Shown: one piece after another, positions 7,028 to 14,842 of the stretch
How the letters are laid out: each line of letters begins with the position of its first letter
Position numbering within the stretch: the first letter of the stretch is position 1
NCBI GenBank assembly: GCA_015062085.1
Contig: SUVI01000041.1
Location: 1 to 23,866 of the forward strand
Reading direction: 5' to 3'
DNA from: Planctomycetaceae bacterium
Lineage (GTDB): Bacteria; Planctomycetota; Planctomycetia; Pirellulales; Thermoguttaceae
Length of the DNA stretch: 23,866 nucleotides
Translations under genes and position numbers: made by a program
The notes under the pieces: generated by a model
What the model was told of the DNA's origin: nothing
The model's database searches: none
The model's input: only the letters and a program-made list of their open reading frames with translations

Positions 7028-8041
7028 TCAAATCCGCATTCCAGTCCCCGGACGCGGTTCCTCCGGAATGAGAGTGCGTACGATCCGCTCCAGCAGCCGT
7101 TCCATCCCCGTTTCCTGGAGTGCCGAGACAGCGATCTCCGTCTCCATCTCTGTTTCAGTCTGCGTTTCCAGTCCGTTCTGCTCGGATTTCGGGAGCAGAT
7201 CCGCTTTATTCCAGACCGTTAGGATCCGTTTTTCTTTGGGAAAATTCGGGAAGTCCGAGATTTCAGCCGCATTCTGACGCTCCAGCGCCTCACGGATCCA
7301 GAGGATCAGGTCTGCCGACTCGATCTCCAGCCACGCACGCCGCATGCCTTCGCGCTCGATCTCATCCTGCGATTCATGGAGGCCTGCCGTATCGACAAGC
7401 TCAACGTTCCAGCCGTCCAGGACCGTTTTTTCCCGCAGAATATCGCGCGTCGTCCCGGCTTTTTCGTAGACGATCGCCCTCGGAAATCCAAGGATCCGAT
7501 TGAAAAGCGAGCTTTTTCCGGCATTCGGCTTCCCGACCATCACGACTTTCCATGGTTTCGTGAGATGCAAAGCCAGCTCGTCCCATTTCTGTGTGTCTTC
7601 ACCGGATTCCAGAGCACGCTCGAACGCCCCGTCAAACTGGTCGTGAAGGATCCGCGCGATCTTTTCCGTTTCAGCCCCCAGAAGCGCCAGAAATGCACGA
7701 CGCTGATTCTCCGTCTTTTCCGGAAATTTTCTCTCGACCCACGCTTCCCGCGAGCTCTCCCTGGCCCCCTGCTCCTTAAGAAATGTTTCCAGCCGAGCCA
7801 CCGCCGCCTGCGAACCATGGCAGTGGATCTCCATTTCGTTTTCCGAGACCGGACAGACCAGAACGTCTTCCTCAAAAATCGTACCGTAGACGATCTCACC
7901 GGGCAGATACTCCCCCAAAGGTCTTCCGGAACGGGAAACAAAAAAGGCGGAAACGATTTTCGCCGGTTCCTTCGCAAAAAGCGAAATGACTGCGATCGCC
8001 CCCTTTCCGGGAGGAGTCTGCGTCAGAAATTCAGCCGTCAT
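7028..8041 (-). CDS. MnmE/TrmE-like GTPase, shortened
   Basis: A GTPase of the MnmE family, whose full-length members modify the wobble uridine of certain tRNAs together with MnmG. The N-terminal part keeps family features (TPPGKGAIAVIS at 9-20, EIHCHGS at 71-77). The G domain is intact: G1 GKPNAGKS (170-177), G2 GTTRD (196-200), G3 DTAG (217-220), G4 NKAD (278-281) and G5 SAL (306-308). It has only 337 residues where MnmE usually has about 450. The segment matching the EFTxRAFLNGKxDL region is absent or unrecognisable. The protein ends shortly after G5, with no C-terminal helical half and no terminal CxGK motif carrying the catalytic Cys. There is a Glu/Thr repeat (ETQTETEMETE) before G5. 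No frameshift is apparent, so the short form seems genuine. Confidence 0.8.
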   Translation of the reverse strand: MTAEFLTQTPPGKGAIAVISLFAKEPAKIVSAFFVSRSGRPLGEYLPGEIVYGTIFEEDVLVCPVSENEMEIHCHGSQAAVARLETFLKEQGARESSREAWVERKFPEKTENQRRAFLALLGAETEKIARILHDQFDGAFERALESGEDTQKWDELALHLTKPWKVVMVGKPNAGKSSLFNRILGFPRAIVYEKAGTTRDILREKTVLDGWNVELVDTAGLHESQDEIEREGMRRAWLEIESADLILWIREALERQNAAEISDFPNFPKEKRILTVWNKADLLPKSEQNGLETQTETEMETEIAVSALQETGMERLLERIVRTLIPEEPRPGTGMRI

Positions 8042-8189
8042 GCATCACTCTCACAATCTGCAAAAAGAAACCTCACTCACGACACAAAAAGGACCGGGCA
8101 AAAGTCCTCTCAACGTTTCGTCGAAAGCCATTCACCCAGTCCTTTCATCTACCGTAACCGGAGTCCTCCAAAGAGGAAACTCCCGCCGA

Positions 8190-9812
8190 TCAATACATTC
8201 CGCCCATGTCGCCGCCAGCTGGAGCCGCCGGAGCGTCCGCCTTCGGTTTTTCAGCGATGAGAGCTTCGGAGGTCAGCAGCAGAGACGCAACGCTCGCCGC
8301 GTTCTGCAGAGCCGTCCGCGTGACTTTGGTCGGGTCGATGACGCCGGATTTCACCAGGTCTTCGAATTTGTCCGTCGCCGCATTGTAACCAAAGTTTCCT
8401 TTGCCTTCCGCGACTTTTTCGCAGATGATGCCGCCGTCTTTACCAGCATTAGCAGCGATCTGGGAAAGCGGAGCACGGCAGGCGCGCAGGATGATGTCGT
8501 AACCGATCTTTTCATCCTGGGTCAGACCGTCAGCCTTCACCAGCGAACTGGCGCGCAGAAGCGCAACGCCGCCGCCCGGGAGGATCCCTTCTTCCACGGC
8601 CGCACGGGTCGCATGGAGAGCGTCTTCGACGCGGGCTTTCTTCTCTTTCATTTCACTTTCGGTCGCAGCACCAACGAGGACCTTCGCAACGCCGCCGGAG
8701 AGTTTCGCAAGACGCTCTTCCAGCTTTTCGCGGTCGTAATCGCTCGTCGCATTGCCGATCTCACGGCGAAGCTGCGCGATGCGGGCCTTGATCTCTTCGA
8801 TGTCGCCGGCGCCTTCGATGATCGTCGTATTGTCTTTGTCGATGACCAGTTTCTTCGCACGGCCAAGGTCTTCCAGCGTCACGTTTTCGAGTTTCTTTCC
8901 GATGTTCTCGAAGATCGCCGTCGCGCCGGTGAGGATCGCAATGTCTTCCAGCATCGCCTTGCGTCGGTCACCGTAGCCCGGAGCCTTGACTGCCGCGATC
9001 TGGAGAGATCCGCGCAGACGGTTGATGACCAGCGTCGTGAGCGCTTCACCGTCGATGTCTTCCGCCAGAAGAAGCAGCGGTTTGCCAGTCTGAACGACTG
9101 CCTCGAGGACCGGGAGAAGGTCCTTGATGTTGCTGATCTTCTTCTCGAAGACCAGAATGTAGGCGTCTTCCATCACGCACTGCATCGTGTTCGGGTCGGT
9201 CACAAAGTACGGAGAAAGGTAACCGCGGTCAAACTGCATACCTTCGACGTACTCGACTTCCATCGCAAGAGATTTGCTTTCGTCGACCGTGATGACGCCG
9301 TCTTTGCCGACTTTGCTCATCGCCTGGGCCAGGAATTCGCCGATCTCGTGGTCATTATTCGCAGCGATCGTTCCGACCTGCGCCATTTCTTTTTCGGTCT
9401 GGATCGGGATCGAGAGTTTGTGCAGTTCGTCCGTCACGTCCGCAACAGCTTTGTCGATGCCGCGCTTCATCTGAAGCGGATTCACGCCGGAAACGACAGC
9501 ACGGAGACCTTCATTGAAGATCGCTTCCGCCATGAGCGTCGCAGTGGTGGTCCCGTCACCGGCAATGTCATTCGTTTTGCTGGCAACTTCACGGACCATC
9601 TTGGCCCCCATGTTTTCATATACGTCTTCCAGGTCGACTTCTTTCGCGACCGTCACGCCGTCTTTCGTCACGAGCGGACTGCCAAAGCTCTTCTGAATGA
9701 TAACATTACGGCCGCGCGGACCAAGGGTCACTTTCACAGCCTGAGCCAGTTTGGACACACCGCGGCGCATGGCATCACGGGCTTCCTGATCAAACGCAAT
9801 CATCTTCGCCAT
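8190..9812 (-). CDS. groEL: 60 kDa chaperonin GroEL
   Basis: ATP-dependent chaperonin ring subunit that folds proteins with GroES in the cytoplasm. The 540 residues align with the family from end to end. Typical segments are [25 protein letters not shown], the ATPase motif [13 protein letters not shown] and a short C-terminal Gly-Met tail ending GGDMGGMY. An AAGGAG site lies 8 nt before the ATG. It follows groES by 86 bp in the same direction, giving the usual groES-groEL order. On its downstream side an imperfect hairpin (8159-8184) lacks a T-tract, so readthrough into the MnmE-like gene is possible. The long open frame on the opposite strand is a shadow. Confidence 0.98.
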   Translation of the reverse strand: MAKMIAFDQEARDAMRRGVSKLAQAVKVTLGPRGRNVIIQKSFGSPLVTKDGVTVAKEVDLEDVYENMGAKMVREVASKTNDIAGDGTTTATLMAEAIFNEGLRAVVSGVNPLQMKRGIDKAVADVTDELHKLSIPIQTEKEMAQVGTIAANNDHEIGEFLAQAMSKVGKDGVITVDESKSLAMEVEYVEGMQFDRGYLSPYFVTDPNTMQCVMEDAYILVFEKKISNIKDLLPVLEAVVQTGKPLLLLAEDIDGEALTTLVINRLRGSLQIAAVKAPGYGDRRKAMLEDIAILTGATAIFENIGKKLENVTLEDLGRAKKLVIDKDNTTIIEGAGDIEEIKARIAQLRREIGNATSDYDREKLEERLAKLSGGVAKVLVGAATESEMKEKKARVEDALHATRAAVEEGILPGGGVALLRASSLVKADGLTQDEKIGYDIILRACRAPLSQIAANAGKDGGIICEKVAEGKGNFGYNAATDKFEDLVKSGVIDPTKVTRTALQNAASVASLLLTSEALIAEKPKADAPAAPAGGDMGGMY

Positions 9813-9898
9813 ATTTCGATCTCCTTGATTTATTTTTTGAGTTCAGTTTCTGTTTTTCTACCTGTCTGCCTGATCATACCGTATCAGCCAAGACCGCA

Positions 9899-10231
9899 TC
9901 AGCTAATGATGGCCAGGATGTCTTCTTCACGCAGAAGCAGGTATTCTTTGCCGTCAAGTTTAAATTCTTCACCCGCGTAGGAAAGGAAAAGCACATGGTC
10001 GCCAGCCTTGACCTGAAGTTCCGAACGGGAACCGTCTTTCAGCAGCTTGCCGTTTCCCGTGCAGGCAACGATACCGCGCGACGGTTTGTTTTTTGCCGTT
10101 TCCGGAAGATAGATACCGCCGGCAGAAATACTCTGCGCTTCATCGCGCTCCACGACGATACGATCTCCAAGAGGCTGGATATTCAGTTCTGCTTTTTTCT
10201 CACAGGCACACGCACACTTTTTCTTGGCCAT
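9899..10231 (-). CDS. groES: 10 kDa co-chaperonin GroES with cysteine-rich N-terminal extension
   Basis: Heptameric lid of the GroEL chamber. The 110 residues contain the family core from about residue 16 (LNIQPLGDRIVVERDEA), the mobile loop (about 32-48, SISAGGIYLPET) and the C-terminal YLLLREEDILAII. The GroES core normally starts almost at the N-terminus. Here about 14 residues precede it, MAKKKCACACEKKA, with Cys6, Cys8 and Cys10 in a CxCxC pattern flanked by lysines. The start is firm: a GGAGG site lies 8 nt upstream and no other Met is available before the core. It is the first gene of the groESL operon. Confidence 0.96.
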   Translation of the reverse strand: MAKKKCACACEKKAELNIQPLGDRIVVERDEAQSISAGGIYLPETAKNKPSRGIVACTGNGKLLKDGSRSELQVKAGDHVLFLSYAGEEFKLDGKEYLLLREEDILAIIS

Positions 10232-10255
10232 GGGTTGGACCTCCGCAATTCAAGT

Positions 10256-10328
10256 AAATGTCAAATTTTGTCATTTTGCTGACGTTTTTCGCAACACTTA
10301 CATTAATGCAATATTCGTGTCATTGACA
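10256..10328 (-). promoter_or_regulatory. Palindromic TGTCA/TGACA sites upstream of groESL, putative operator
   Basis: A 21-bp interrupted palindrome spans 10256-10276: arms AAATGTCAAA and TTTGTCATTT around one central T, with 9 of 10 positions matching. A second palindrome, TGTCA-T-TGACA, lies at 10318-10328. The half-site TGTCA starts at 10259 and again at 10269. All of it lies 25-100 bp upstream of groES, where a heat-shock operator would be expected, but it is not the CIRCE element (TTAGCACTC and its inverse). I found no convincing -35/-10 pair. The rest of the 10232-10590 gap holds only the lpxA terminator. Confidence 0.45.
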
Positions 10329-10524
10329 TTTTGGCAGAAAAAAAGTCTTTTTTCTCTCGATCCCTTCCGATCTCTCCCCGGCAAACATTCAGCAAACTCC
10401 CCCACCTTCCCAGATCACCGAATTTCCAAGCCGCCCAACTTGAAGCCCAGCAGCTGGCAGATGAACTGCTGCAAACCAGTCCGCGTCACACGCCTTCCCG
10501 CAGAAAACACGAAATTTTAAACAT

Positions 10525-10567
10525 AAAAAAACACGAAAAGAAACAGTTTCCCGCACTTTTCGTGTTT
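10525..10567 (-). terminator. Intrinsic terminator of lpxA
   Basis: AAACACGAAAAG (10529-10540) and CTTTTCGTGTTT (10556-10567) form a perfect 12-bp stem with a 15-nt loop. On the minus strand the stem runs into a T-tract (A-run 10525-10531 on the plus strand). It starts 24 bp downstream of the lpxA stop and separates lpxA from groES. Confidence 0.88.
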
Positions 10568-10590
10568 CGTTCTTTCCTATTTCCGGCCCA

Positions 10591-11502
10591 TCACCCGATC
10601 GCACGCATCGGAGCGTTCTCGCCGTCCGTTCCCAGATTTTCCTGCGCAGTCTGCGGAGCAGCTTCAGGCATGGAGACCGTTTTTTCCGCATCCTCGACAC
10701 GCACGAGCTTCAGCGGCTTGCTCGGCGTACGGCGTTCCGGAATGAATCCGCGTCGGCTCGCAGCGATAAAGTCGGCGAATTTCGAAGCCATTCCCTCCGG
10801 AAAACGTTCCCGAAGCACTTCCACACACTCTCTGAGCGTCCGTTTTTCCTCGTACAAAACATGGTACGCTTCGTAGATCTGATTGATCTCCGGACTCGGG
10901 ATCCCGGCGCGCCGCAAACCGATTCGGTTCACTCCCACGACGAGGGAAGATCCGCCGTCCACATTCACGAATGGAGGCACGTCCTGCACCACGAGCGCGT
11001 TTCCTCCCACCATAGCAAATGTGCCGACCTGGCAATACTGATGGATGGCCACGCCGCCGGAGATGTATGCACGATCGTCAACACGCACATGTCCGGCAAG
11101 CATCGCATTGTTCGTAATGATGACGTGATCCCCGATCACACAATCGTGAGCGACGTGCGCATTGACCATGAGAAAATTATCGTCGCCGATGACCGTATTT
11201 TTATCCGGATACATAGCACAGTGGACCGTGCAGTTTTCGCGGAATGTATTGTCGTTCCCGATGAGCACGCCGCCGTATTCGCCATTCAAGCAGATATGCT
11301 GAGGTTTGCCGCCAAGCACGACGCCTTCATGGATCGTATTGTTTTCGCCAAGCGTCACTCCTTTTTTCACGGAAACATGAGCCATTAAAACACAGCCTGC
11401 CCCAATGGTAACGCCCGATTCGATGATACAAAACGGCCCGATCTCCACATCGGCCGCGATTTTAGCTTCGTCACTGACAATTGCTGTTGGGTGTATTTTC
11501 AC
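10591..11502 (-). CDS. lpxA: Acyl-ACP--UDP-N-acetylglucosamine O-acyltransferase
   Basis: Transfers a 3-hydroxyacyl chain from ACP to UDP-GlcNAc, the first step of lipid A synthesis. Hexapeptide repeats building a left-handed beta-helix fill about residues 1-190. The catalytic signature NAHVAHD gives His116 and the general base His119; LGGKPQH (63-69) is also typical of LpxA. The C-terminal helical domain (about 195-255) follows. The protein has 303 residues, some 40 more than usual, because of a disordered Pro/Ala/Glu-rich tail after about residue 258. The start codon is GTG at 11502 with an AAAGGA site upstream. It is closed by its own terminator. The T-tract hairpins at 11623-11694 lie in its upstream region. 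Confidence 0.95.
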   Translation of the reverse strand: MKIHPTAIVSDEAKIAADVEIGPFCIIESGVTIGAGCVLMAHVSVKKGVTLGENNTIHEGVVLGGKPQHICLNGEYGGVLIGNDNTFRENCTVHCAMYPDKNTVIGDDNFLMVNAHVAHDCVIGDHVIITNNAMLAGHVRVDDRAYISGGVAIHQYCQVGTFAMVGGNALVVQDVPPFVNVDGGSSLVVGVNRIGLRRAGIPSPEINQIYEAYHVLYEEKRTLRECVEVLRERFPEGMASKFADFIAASRRGFIPERRTPSKPLKLVRVEDAEKTVSMPEAAPQTAQENLGTDGENAPMRAIG

Positions 11503-11622
11503 TGGGATTTCCTTTGTGGCACAAATGCCTCTGATTTACAGTTTCGTCCAGAAGTTCTCCTCCTGATCCCTTACCTGAGCGAAACAGATGAACGCCGTTT
11601 TCCCAATTTTATCCGTTTCGAC

Positions 11623-11662
11623 AAAAATTATCGTTTTCGGCATACAGCGGCGCCGAAGATAA
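11623..11662 (-). terminator. T-tract hairpin upstream of lpxA
   Basis: On the minus strand TTATC-TTCGGC and GCCGAA-(3-nt bulge)-GATAA form a stem with a 10-nt loop, followed by TTTTT (plus A-run 11623-11627). It points toward lpxA and lies about 120 bp before its GTG, so it could attenuate leader transcription or end a small minus-strand RNA. Confidence 0.35.
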
Positions 11663-11666
11663 AATC

Positions 11667-11694
11667 AAAAAGCCGGCACGGCCTCGGGGGCTTT
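11667..11694 (-). terminator. Second T-tract hairpin upstream of lpxA
   Basis: On the minus strand AAAGCC (11694-11689) pairs with GGCTTT (11674-11669) around a GC-rich 14-nt loop, and the T-run extends past the stem. It sits immediately before the hairpin at 11623-11662, making a tandem pair in the same orientation. Confidence 0.3.
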
Positions 11695-12074
11695 ACTATA
11701 ATGTACTCCTTTTTTGAAACTTTGGCAATGGATATTCAGCGATATTCCGGAAATGTTTCAAAAAAAGTTTAAAATTTAGGAAAAAATTTCCAATCAGGGA
11801 AAATAGGGAAATACAAAACCTCCCTCGCAATTCCGACCAGCCGGGGCATTAGTCCCAAAAACGAAACGTTTTTCGATCGATCAGCCTCCCCGCGGCATTC
11901 CAGAAAATTTTCTGCTGTTTATTTTCTTCATTTTAAAAAATATTTCAAGCCCCCCTTGCAAAAAATCTCGAAAAACATCAAAGAAAAAGTCAAAAGATTT
12001 CATGTTTTATGGATTTCACCAAATAAAATCGGGGAAAAATTTCGAAAAAACACCATTTCCAGGCTCTATCCCGT
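11695..12074. other. AT-rich intergenic region without a recognisable gene
   Basis: This stretch lies between divergent lpxA and the TPR gene. It is clearly richer in A and T than its surroundings, with many A and T runs. I see no frame with a ribosome binding site and protein-like composition. A TATAAT at 11697-11702 (plus) and its minus-strand reading TATAGT have no good -35 partner. The sequence 11503-11622 on the other side of the hairpins also shows no gene and no clear lpxA promoter. Confidence 0.5.
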
Positions 12075-12102
12075 TTGCAATTTAACGTTTTTTTGCTATA
12101 AT
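12075..12102 (+). promoter_or_regulatory. Sigma-70-type promoter of the TPR-zinc ribbon-aroB unit
   Basis: TTGCAA (12075-12080) and TATAAT (12097-12102) are 16 bp apart. Transcription would begin near 12109, about 100 nt before the preferred start of the TPR gene. Confidence 0.7.
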
Positions 12103-12180
12103 TGCACATCATGGATCAAAGGACCTCATCCATTTATGGAAAAACTGACTAAACTTCCCAGGACAGAACGGGATAGTAAA

Positions 12181-12210
12181 GAGACAGAAAGAGACAGAAA
12201 GGGACAGAAA
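12181..12210 (+). repeat. 10-bp tandem repeat before the TPR gene start
   Basis: Three copies of a gagacagaaa-type unit (the last is gggacagaaa) directly precede the ATG at 12211. The final unit supplies the AAAGGGA ribosome binding site. Confidence 0.75.
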
Positions 12211-12621
12211 ATGGCAGATCTTACCAATCTTACCAAAGAGATGCGGTATGACGAAGCGATCGCGCTCAAAGAAAAGGGAGACGTCATTCAGGCGGTGCAG
12301 CTTCTTGAAGACCTTTGCCGGGACTATCCGGAGTATGCACTTCCGCACGCGGCACTGAGTATGCTGTACTGCCGTCTTGACAAATTTCAGGAATGCCTGG
12401 ATCACGCGGAGCTCGTTTGCGAGCTGGAGCCGGAAGATCCGTTCAGTTTCGTCGCCATGAGTGCGCTTGCGATCAAGTCTGGAGATCACGCGGCTGCCGA
12501 GGAAGCTCTCCAGAAAGCCCAGCTCGCTCAGCTGCGCTACCTGCACTCTCAGGCAAAACCGGCCGGCGAGACTAGCTCGCAGGAAAAAAAGGACTCGCAG
12601 GAAGAAAAAGCCGAAAACTGA
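12211..12621 (+). CDS. Small tetratricopeptide-repeat protein
   Basis: A 136-residue soluble protein made of about three TPR-like helix pairs (roughly 13-40, 44-77 and 79-112) followed by a charged Ser/Glu/Lys tail. The second unit has the typical ALPHAALSMLYCRLDKFQECLDHA pattern, with alternating small and aromatic residues. TPR units mediate protein contacts; the partner is unknown. I prefer the ATG at 12211, which has an AAAGGGA site about 7 nt away. An in-frame ATG at 12136 is also inside the predicted transcript and would add a 25-residue Arg/Glu/Lys-rich piece encoded by the 10-bp repeats; its spacing to AAAGGA is long. It lies 38 bp before the zinc-ribbon gene and is probably co-transcribed with it and aroB. 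Confidence 0.8.
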   Translation: MADLTNLTKEMRYDEAIALKEKGDVIQAVQLLEDLCRDYPEYALPHAALSMLYCRLDKFQECLDHAELVCELEPEDPFSFVAMSALAIKSGDHAAAEEALQKAQLAQLRYLHSQAKPAGETSSQEKKDSQEEKAEN

Positions 12622-12659
12622 CCCACAGACCGGAATTCAGGGAGCGCAGGAGGAAAAAG

Positions 12660-13580
12660 ATGAGTGAGATCATTACGGTTCGGTGCCACGGATGCCGCGT
12701 CGGCATGAAGATCAAGGCGGAGTATGCCGGGAAACTTCGGAAATGCCCGAAATGCGGGACGATCTTCGTCGTTCCGTCTCAGAATGGAGAGACGGTCCCG
12801 CCAGCTCCGGAAGTGTTGGCAGAACTGCGCCGGCAGGCGGCTTTGGCAAAGAAAAAGGAGCAGGAGGCCGCAAATTCACCGACGGCTTCTGCGTCTTCCT
12901 CCGCGCCAACTTCCGCGCCAACTTCCGCCGCTGCACAGTCCGCTGCACAGTCCGCTGCACAGTCCGCTGCACAGTCCGCTGCACAGTCCACTGCACAGTC
13001 CGCAGCTCCCCGGATCACGTTCGGTTTCGGCGGTTCCTCTTCCGAAAACGCGATCGGTGCGTTCGGTACGGGAACGGAAAGCGGAGTTTCCGGTGAGACC
13101 TCCGAAGAGATCCAGGCCGAGGGCGGGATCCAGCCTGTCGAGCGTCCGAAGCGTCTGGAGCCGGCGTTTCGCTACGTCATTCTGGACTCGGAACGGCTGA
13201 TCGCGTACTGGCAGAACGAGACGGGCTGGCAGGTCAATGACGGCGTGAAGCTCGTTTCCGCGCGCCGCAATGCGCAAGTGATCCCCAAGCAAGGCGATTT
13301 CCGATTCCTGGAACTTCAGCTCGGCACGGTCGACGAGGAGTTCCGCATCACGAAGATCCGCATTTTTCAGCTTGCGCGGCAGTACTCCGTCACGAAGATC
13401 GCACAGGAAGAAAACGACGTGCTTTCCACAATCACCCGGCACGCAAGCCTGACGCGGAGTCAGAAAAATGCGCTGCTCCAGGGCCTGAAAAAGCACTTCA
13501 TGCGTTCCGTCTGGGCCGATTCGCCGGCGGTATACGACTATTTGATGAACGAAGACTTCCACAGTCACGAGATCTCCTGA
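12660..13580 (+). CDS. Zinc-ribbon domain protein of unknown function
   Basis: A 306-residue protein with three parts. The N-terminus (1-38) is a zinc ribbon with Cys9-x2-Cys12 and Cys29-x2-Cys32 (KCPKCGTIFVVPS), of the MJ0042 type often seen in planctomycetes. Residues 40-160 are low complexity, with SAPT and AAQS repeats and then a Gly/Ser/Glu-rich stretch. The C-terminal domain (about 165-306) is folded-looking, mixed alpha/beta, with segments such as FRYVILDSERLIAYWQNE and RITKIRIFQLARQY; I do not recognise it. No signal peptide or membrane segment is visible, so it is probably cytoplasmic. AGGAGG at 12648-12653 supports the start. It sits between the TPR gene and aroB. Confidence 0.8.
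   Translation: MSEIITVRCHGCRVGMKIKAEYAGKLRKCPKCGTIFVVPSQNGETVPPAPEVLAELRRQAALAKKKEQEAANSPTASASSSAPTSAPTSAAAQSAAQSAAQSAAQSAAQSTAQSAAPRITFGFGGSSSENAIGAFGTGTESGVSGETSEEIQAEGGIQPVERPKRLEPAFRYVILDSERLIAYWQNETGWQVNDGVKLVSARRNAQVIPKQGDFRFLELQLGTVDEEFRITKIRIFQLARQYSVTKIAQEENDVLSTITRHASLTRSQKNALLQGLKKHFMRSVWADSPAVYDYLMNEDFHSHEIS
12930..13001 (+). repeat. 12-bp in-frame tandem repeat encoding AAQS
   Basis: Six copies of gctgcacagtcc, the last with one change (giving TAQS), encode residues 91-114 of the zinc-ribbon protein. A shorter SAPT repeat precedes it. Confidence 0.95.
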
Positions 13581-13635
13581 AAGTTCAGGTACTGCGTTTC
13601 ATCCATTTCATTTCACCTGTACGAAAGGCTTCCCC

Positions 13636-14712
13636 ATGCAGACAGTTTCCGTTTCCCTTTCCGCGGATCCGTATGAGATCGTCATTTCAAGCGGTATTTT
13701 CCCGCAGTTTGGCGAGTACTTCAAAAAGTGGGTCCCCGGCGCCCGACAGGCCGTCGTCGTGACCGACACGAACGTGGAACCGCTTTACGGAATGCGGATC
13801 GCGGAGCTCCTCGCAGATGCGGGGATCGTGAATGACCTGTGCGTCGTGGAAGCGGGCGAAGAAAGCAAATGCCCGGAGGTCGCACAGATGCTCTGGGAGC
13901 GTCTCATCGAATGCGGAGCGGACCGAAAGACCGTCGTCGTCGCTGTTGGCGGGGGCGTCGTGGGCGATCTGGCCGGTTTCGTTGCGGCTACGCTGAATCG
14001 AGGAGTACCGTTCATTCAGGTCCCGACGACACTTCTGGCGCAGGTAGACAGTTCCGTCGGCGGAAAGACGGGGATCAACATTCCGCAGGGAAAGAATCTG
14101 GTCGGAGCATTCTGGCAGCCGAAGGGCGTGATGATGGACATGACGACGCTCCAGACGCTCGATGACCGGCAGTATCGCGCGGGGTTAGCGGAAGTCGTGA
14201 AGTACGGCATCATCCTGGATGCGGATTTCTTCGGATTCCTGGAACAGAACGCCGAAGCCGTCAATGCGCGTCAGGAAGACGTCCTTGCACGGATCATCGC
14301 CCGATCCTGCGAACTGAAGGCGCAGATCGTGATTGAAGATGAACGTGAAACGTCCGGCCGGCGTGCGATCCTGAACTACGGCCACACGTTCGGACACGCA
14401 GTGGAGAAACTGTGCGGATTCGGAACATACCTGCACGGAGAGGCCGTGGGGATCGGGATGAGCTTCGCGGCGAAACTTGCTGTAAAGCTGGAACCGGAAA
14501 AGCAAGAACTTCAGGAACTTTCCGAGCGTCAGGACGCACTGCTCGAGGCGCTTCACATTCCGACGCAGATCCCGGACCTTCCGCGCGAAGCGGTCCTTTC
14601 GGCGATGATGCACGACAAAAAGACGGAAAACGGTACCATTCGCTTCGTTTTGCCGAATCGGCTCGGCGAATGCGTCATGAAGACCGTCGAGGGGATCGAA
14701 ACGTTCATTTGA
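13636..14712 (+). CDS. aroB: 3-dehydroquinate synthase
   Basis: Second enzyme of the shikimate pathway, converting DAHP to 3-dehydroquinate with NAD and a divalent metal. The 358 residues fit the family. The NAD-binding region holds VAVGGGVVGDLAGF (103-115), followed by PTTLLAQVDSSVGGKTGIN (130-148). Metal ligands are visible as Glu186 (GLAEVVKYG), His250 (LNYGHTFGHAVE) and His267 (YLHGEAVGIGM), and HDKK near the C-terminus is also conserved. A GAAAGG site precedes the ATG. It follows the zinc-ribbon gene by 55 bp and is ended by a bidirectional terminator. Confidence 0.97.
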   Translation: MQTVSVSLSADPYEIVISSGIFPQFGEYFKKWVPGARQAVVVTDTNVEPLYGMRIAELLADAGIVNDLCVVEAGEESKCPEVAQMLWERLIECGADRKTVVVAVGGGVVGDLAGFVAATLNRGVPFIQVPTTLLAQVDSSVGGKTGINIPQGKNLVGAFWQPKGVMMDMTTLQTLDDRQYRAGLAEVVKYGIILDADFFGFLEQNAEAVNARQEDVLARIIARSCELKAQIVIEDERETSGRRAILNYGHTFGHAVEKLCGFGTYLHGEAVGIGMSFAAKLAVKLEPEKQELQELSERQDALLEALHIPTQIPDLPREAVLSAMMHDKKTENGTIRFVLPNRLGECVMKTVEGIETFI

Positions 14713-14784
14713 GCGAATCGTTCATCGGAGCAGATCCATTCCGGAAACCGTTCATTCCATCCACGTATTCCTTTAAAAACAAAA

Positions 14785-14822
14785 CGGACAGGAACTTCTG
14801 CAAAACACACCGTTCCTGTCCG
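14785..14822. terminator. Bidirectional intrinsic terminator
   Basis: CGGACAGGAAC (14785-14795) and GTTCCTGTCCG (14812-14822) form a perfect 11-bp stem. On the minus strand TTTTGTTTTT follows; on the plus strand the sequence tattctttta follows. It lies between convergent aroB and the HD-domain gene and can serve both. Confidence 0.85.
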
Positions 14823-14842
14823 CGTATTCTTTTAGGGAGGCT

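Noticed and set aside
8159..8184. Terminator after groEL
   Set aside because: The hairpin is imperfect and no T-tract follows on the minus strand, so I could not support it as a terminator.
7986..9980. 664-codon plus-strand ORF opposite groEL
   Set aside because: groEL on the minus strand is unmistakable; the opposite frame has no recognisable domain.
10231..10260. Heat-shock sigma-32 promoter resemblance (CTTGAA ... CCCAT) at groES
   Set aside because: The CCCAT part overlaps the start codon itself, so it cannot be the promoter for this gene.
11701..11772. 23-codon ORF after a TATAAT
   Set aside because: The -10-like sequence overlaps its ATG, there is no ribosome binding site and no -35 box.
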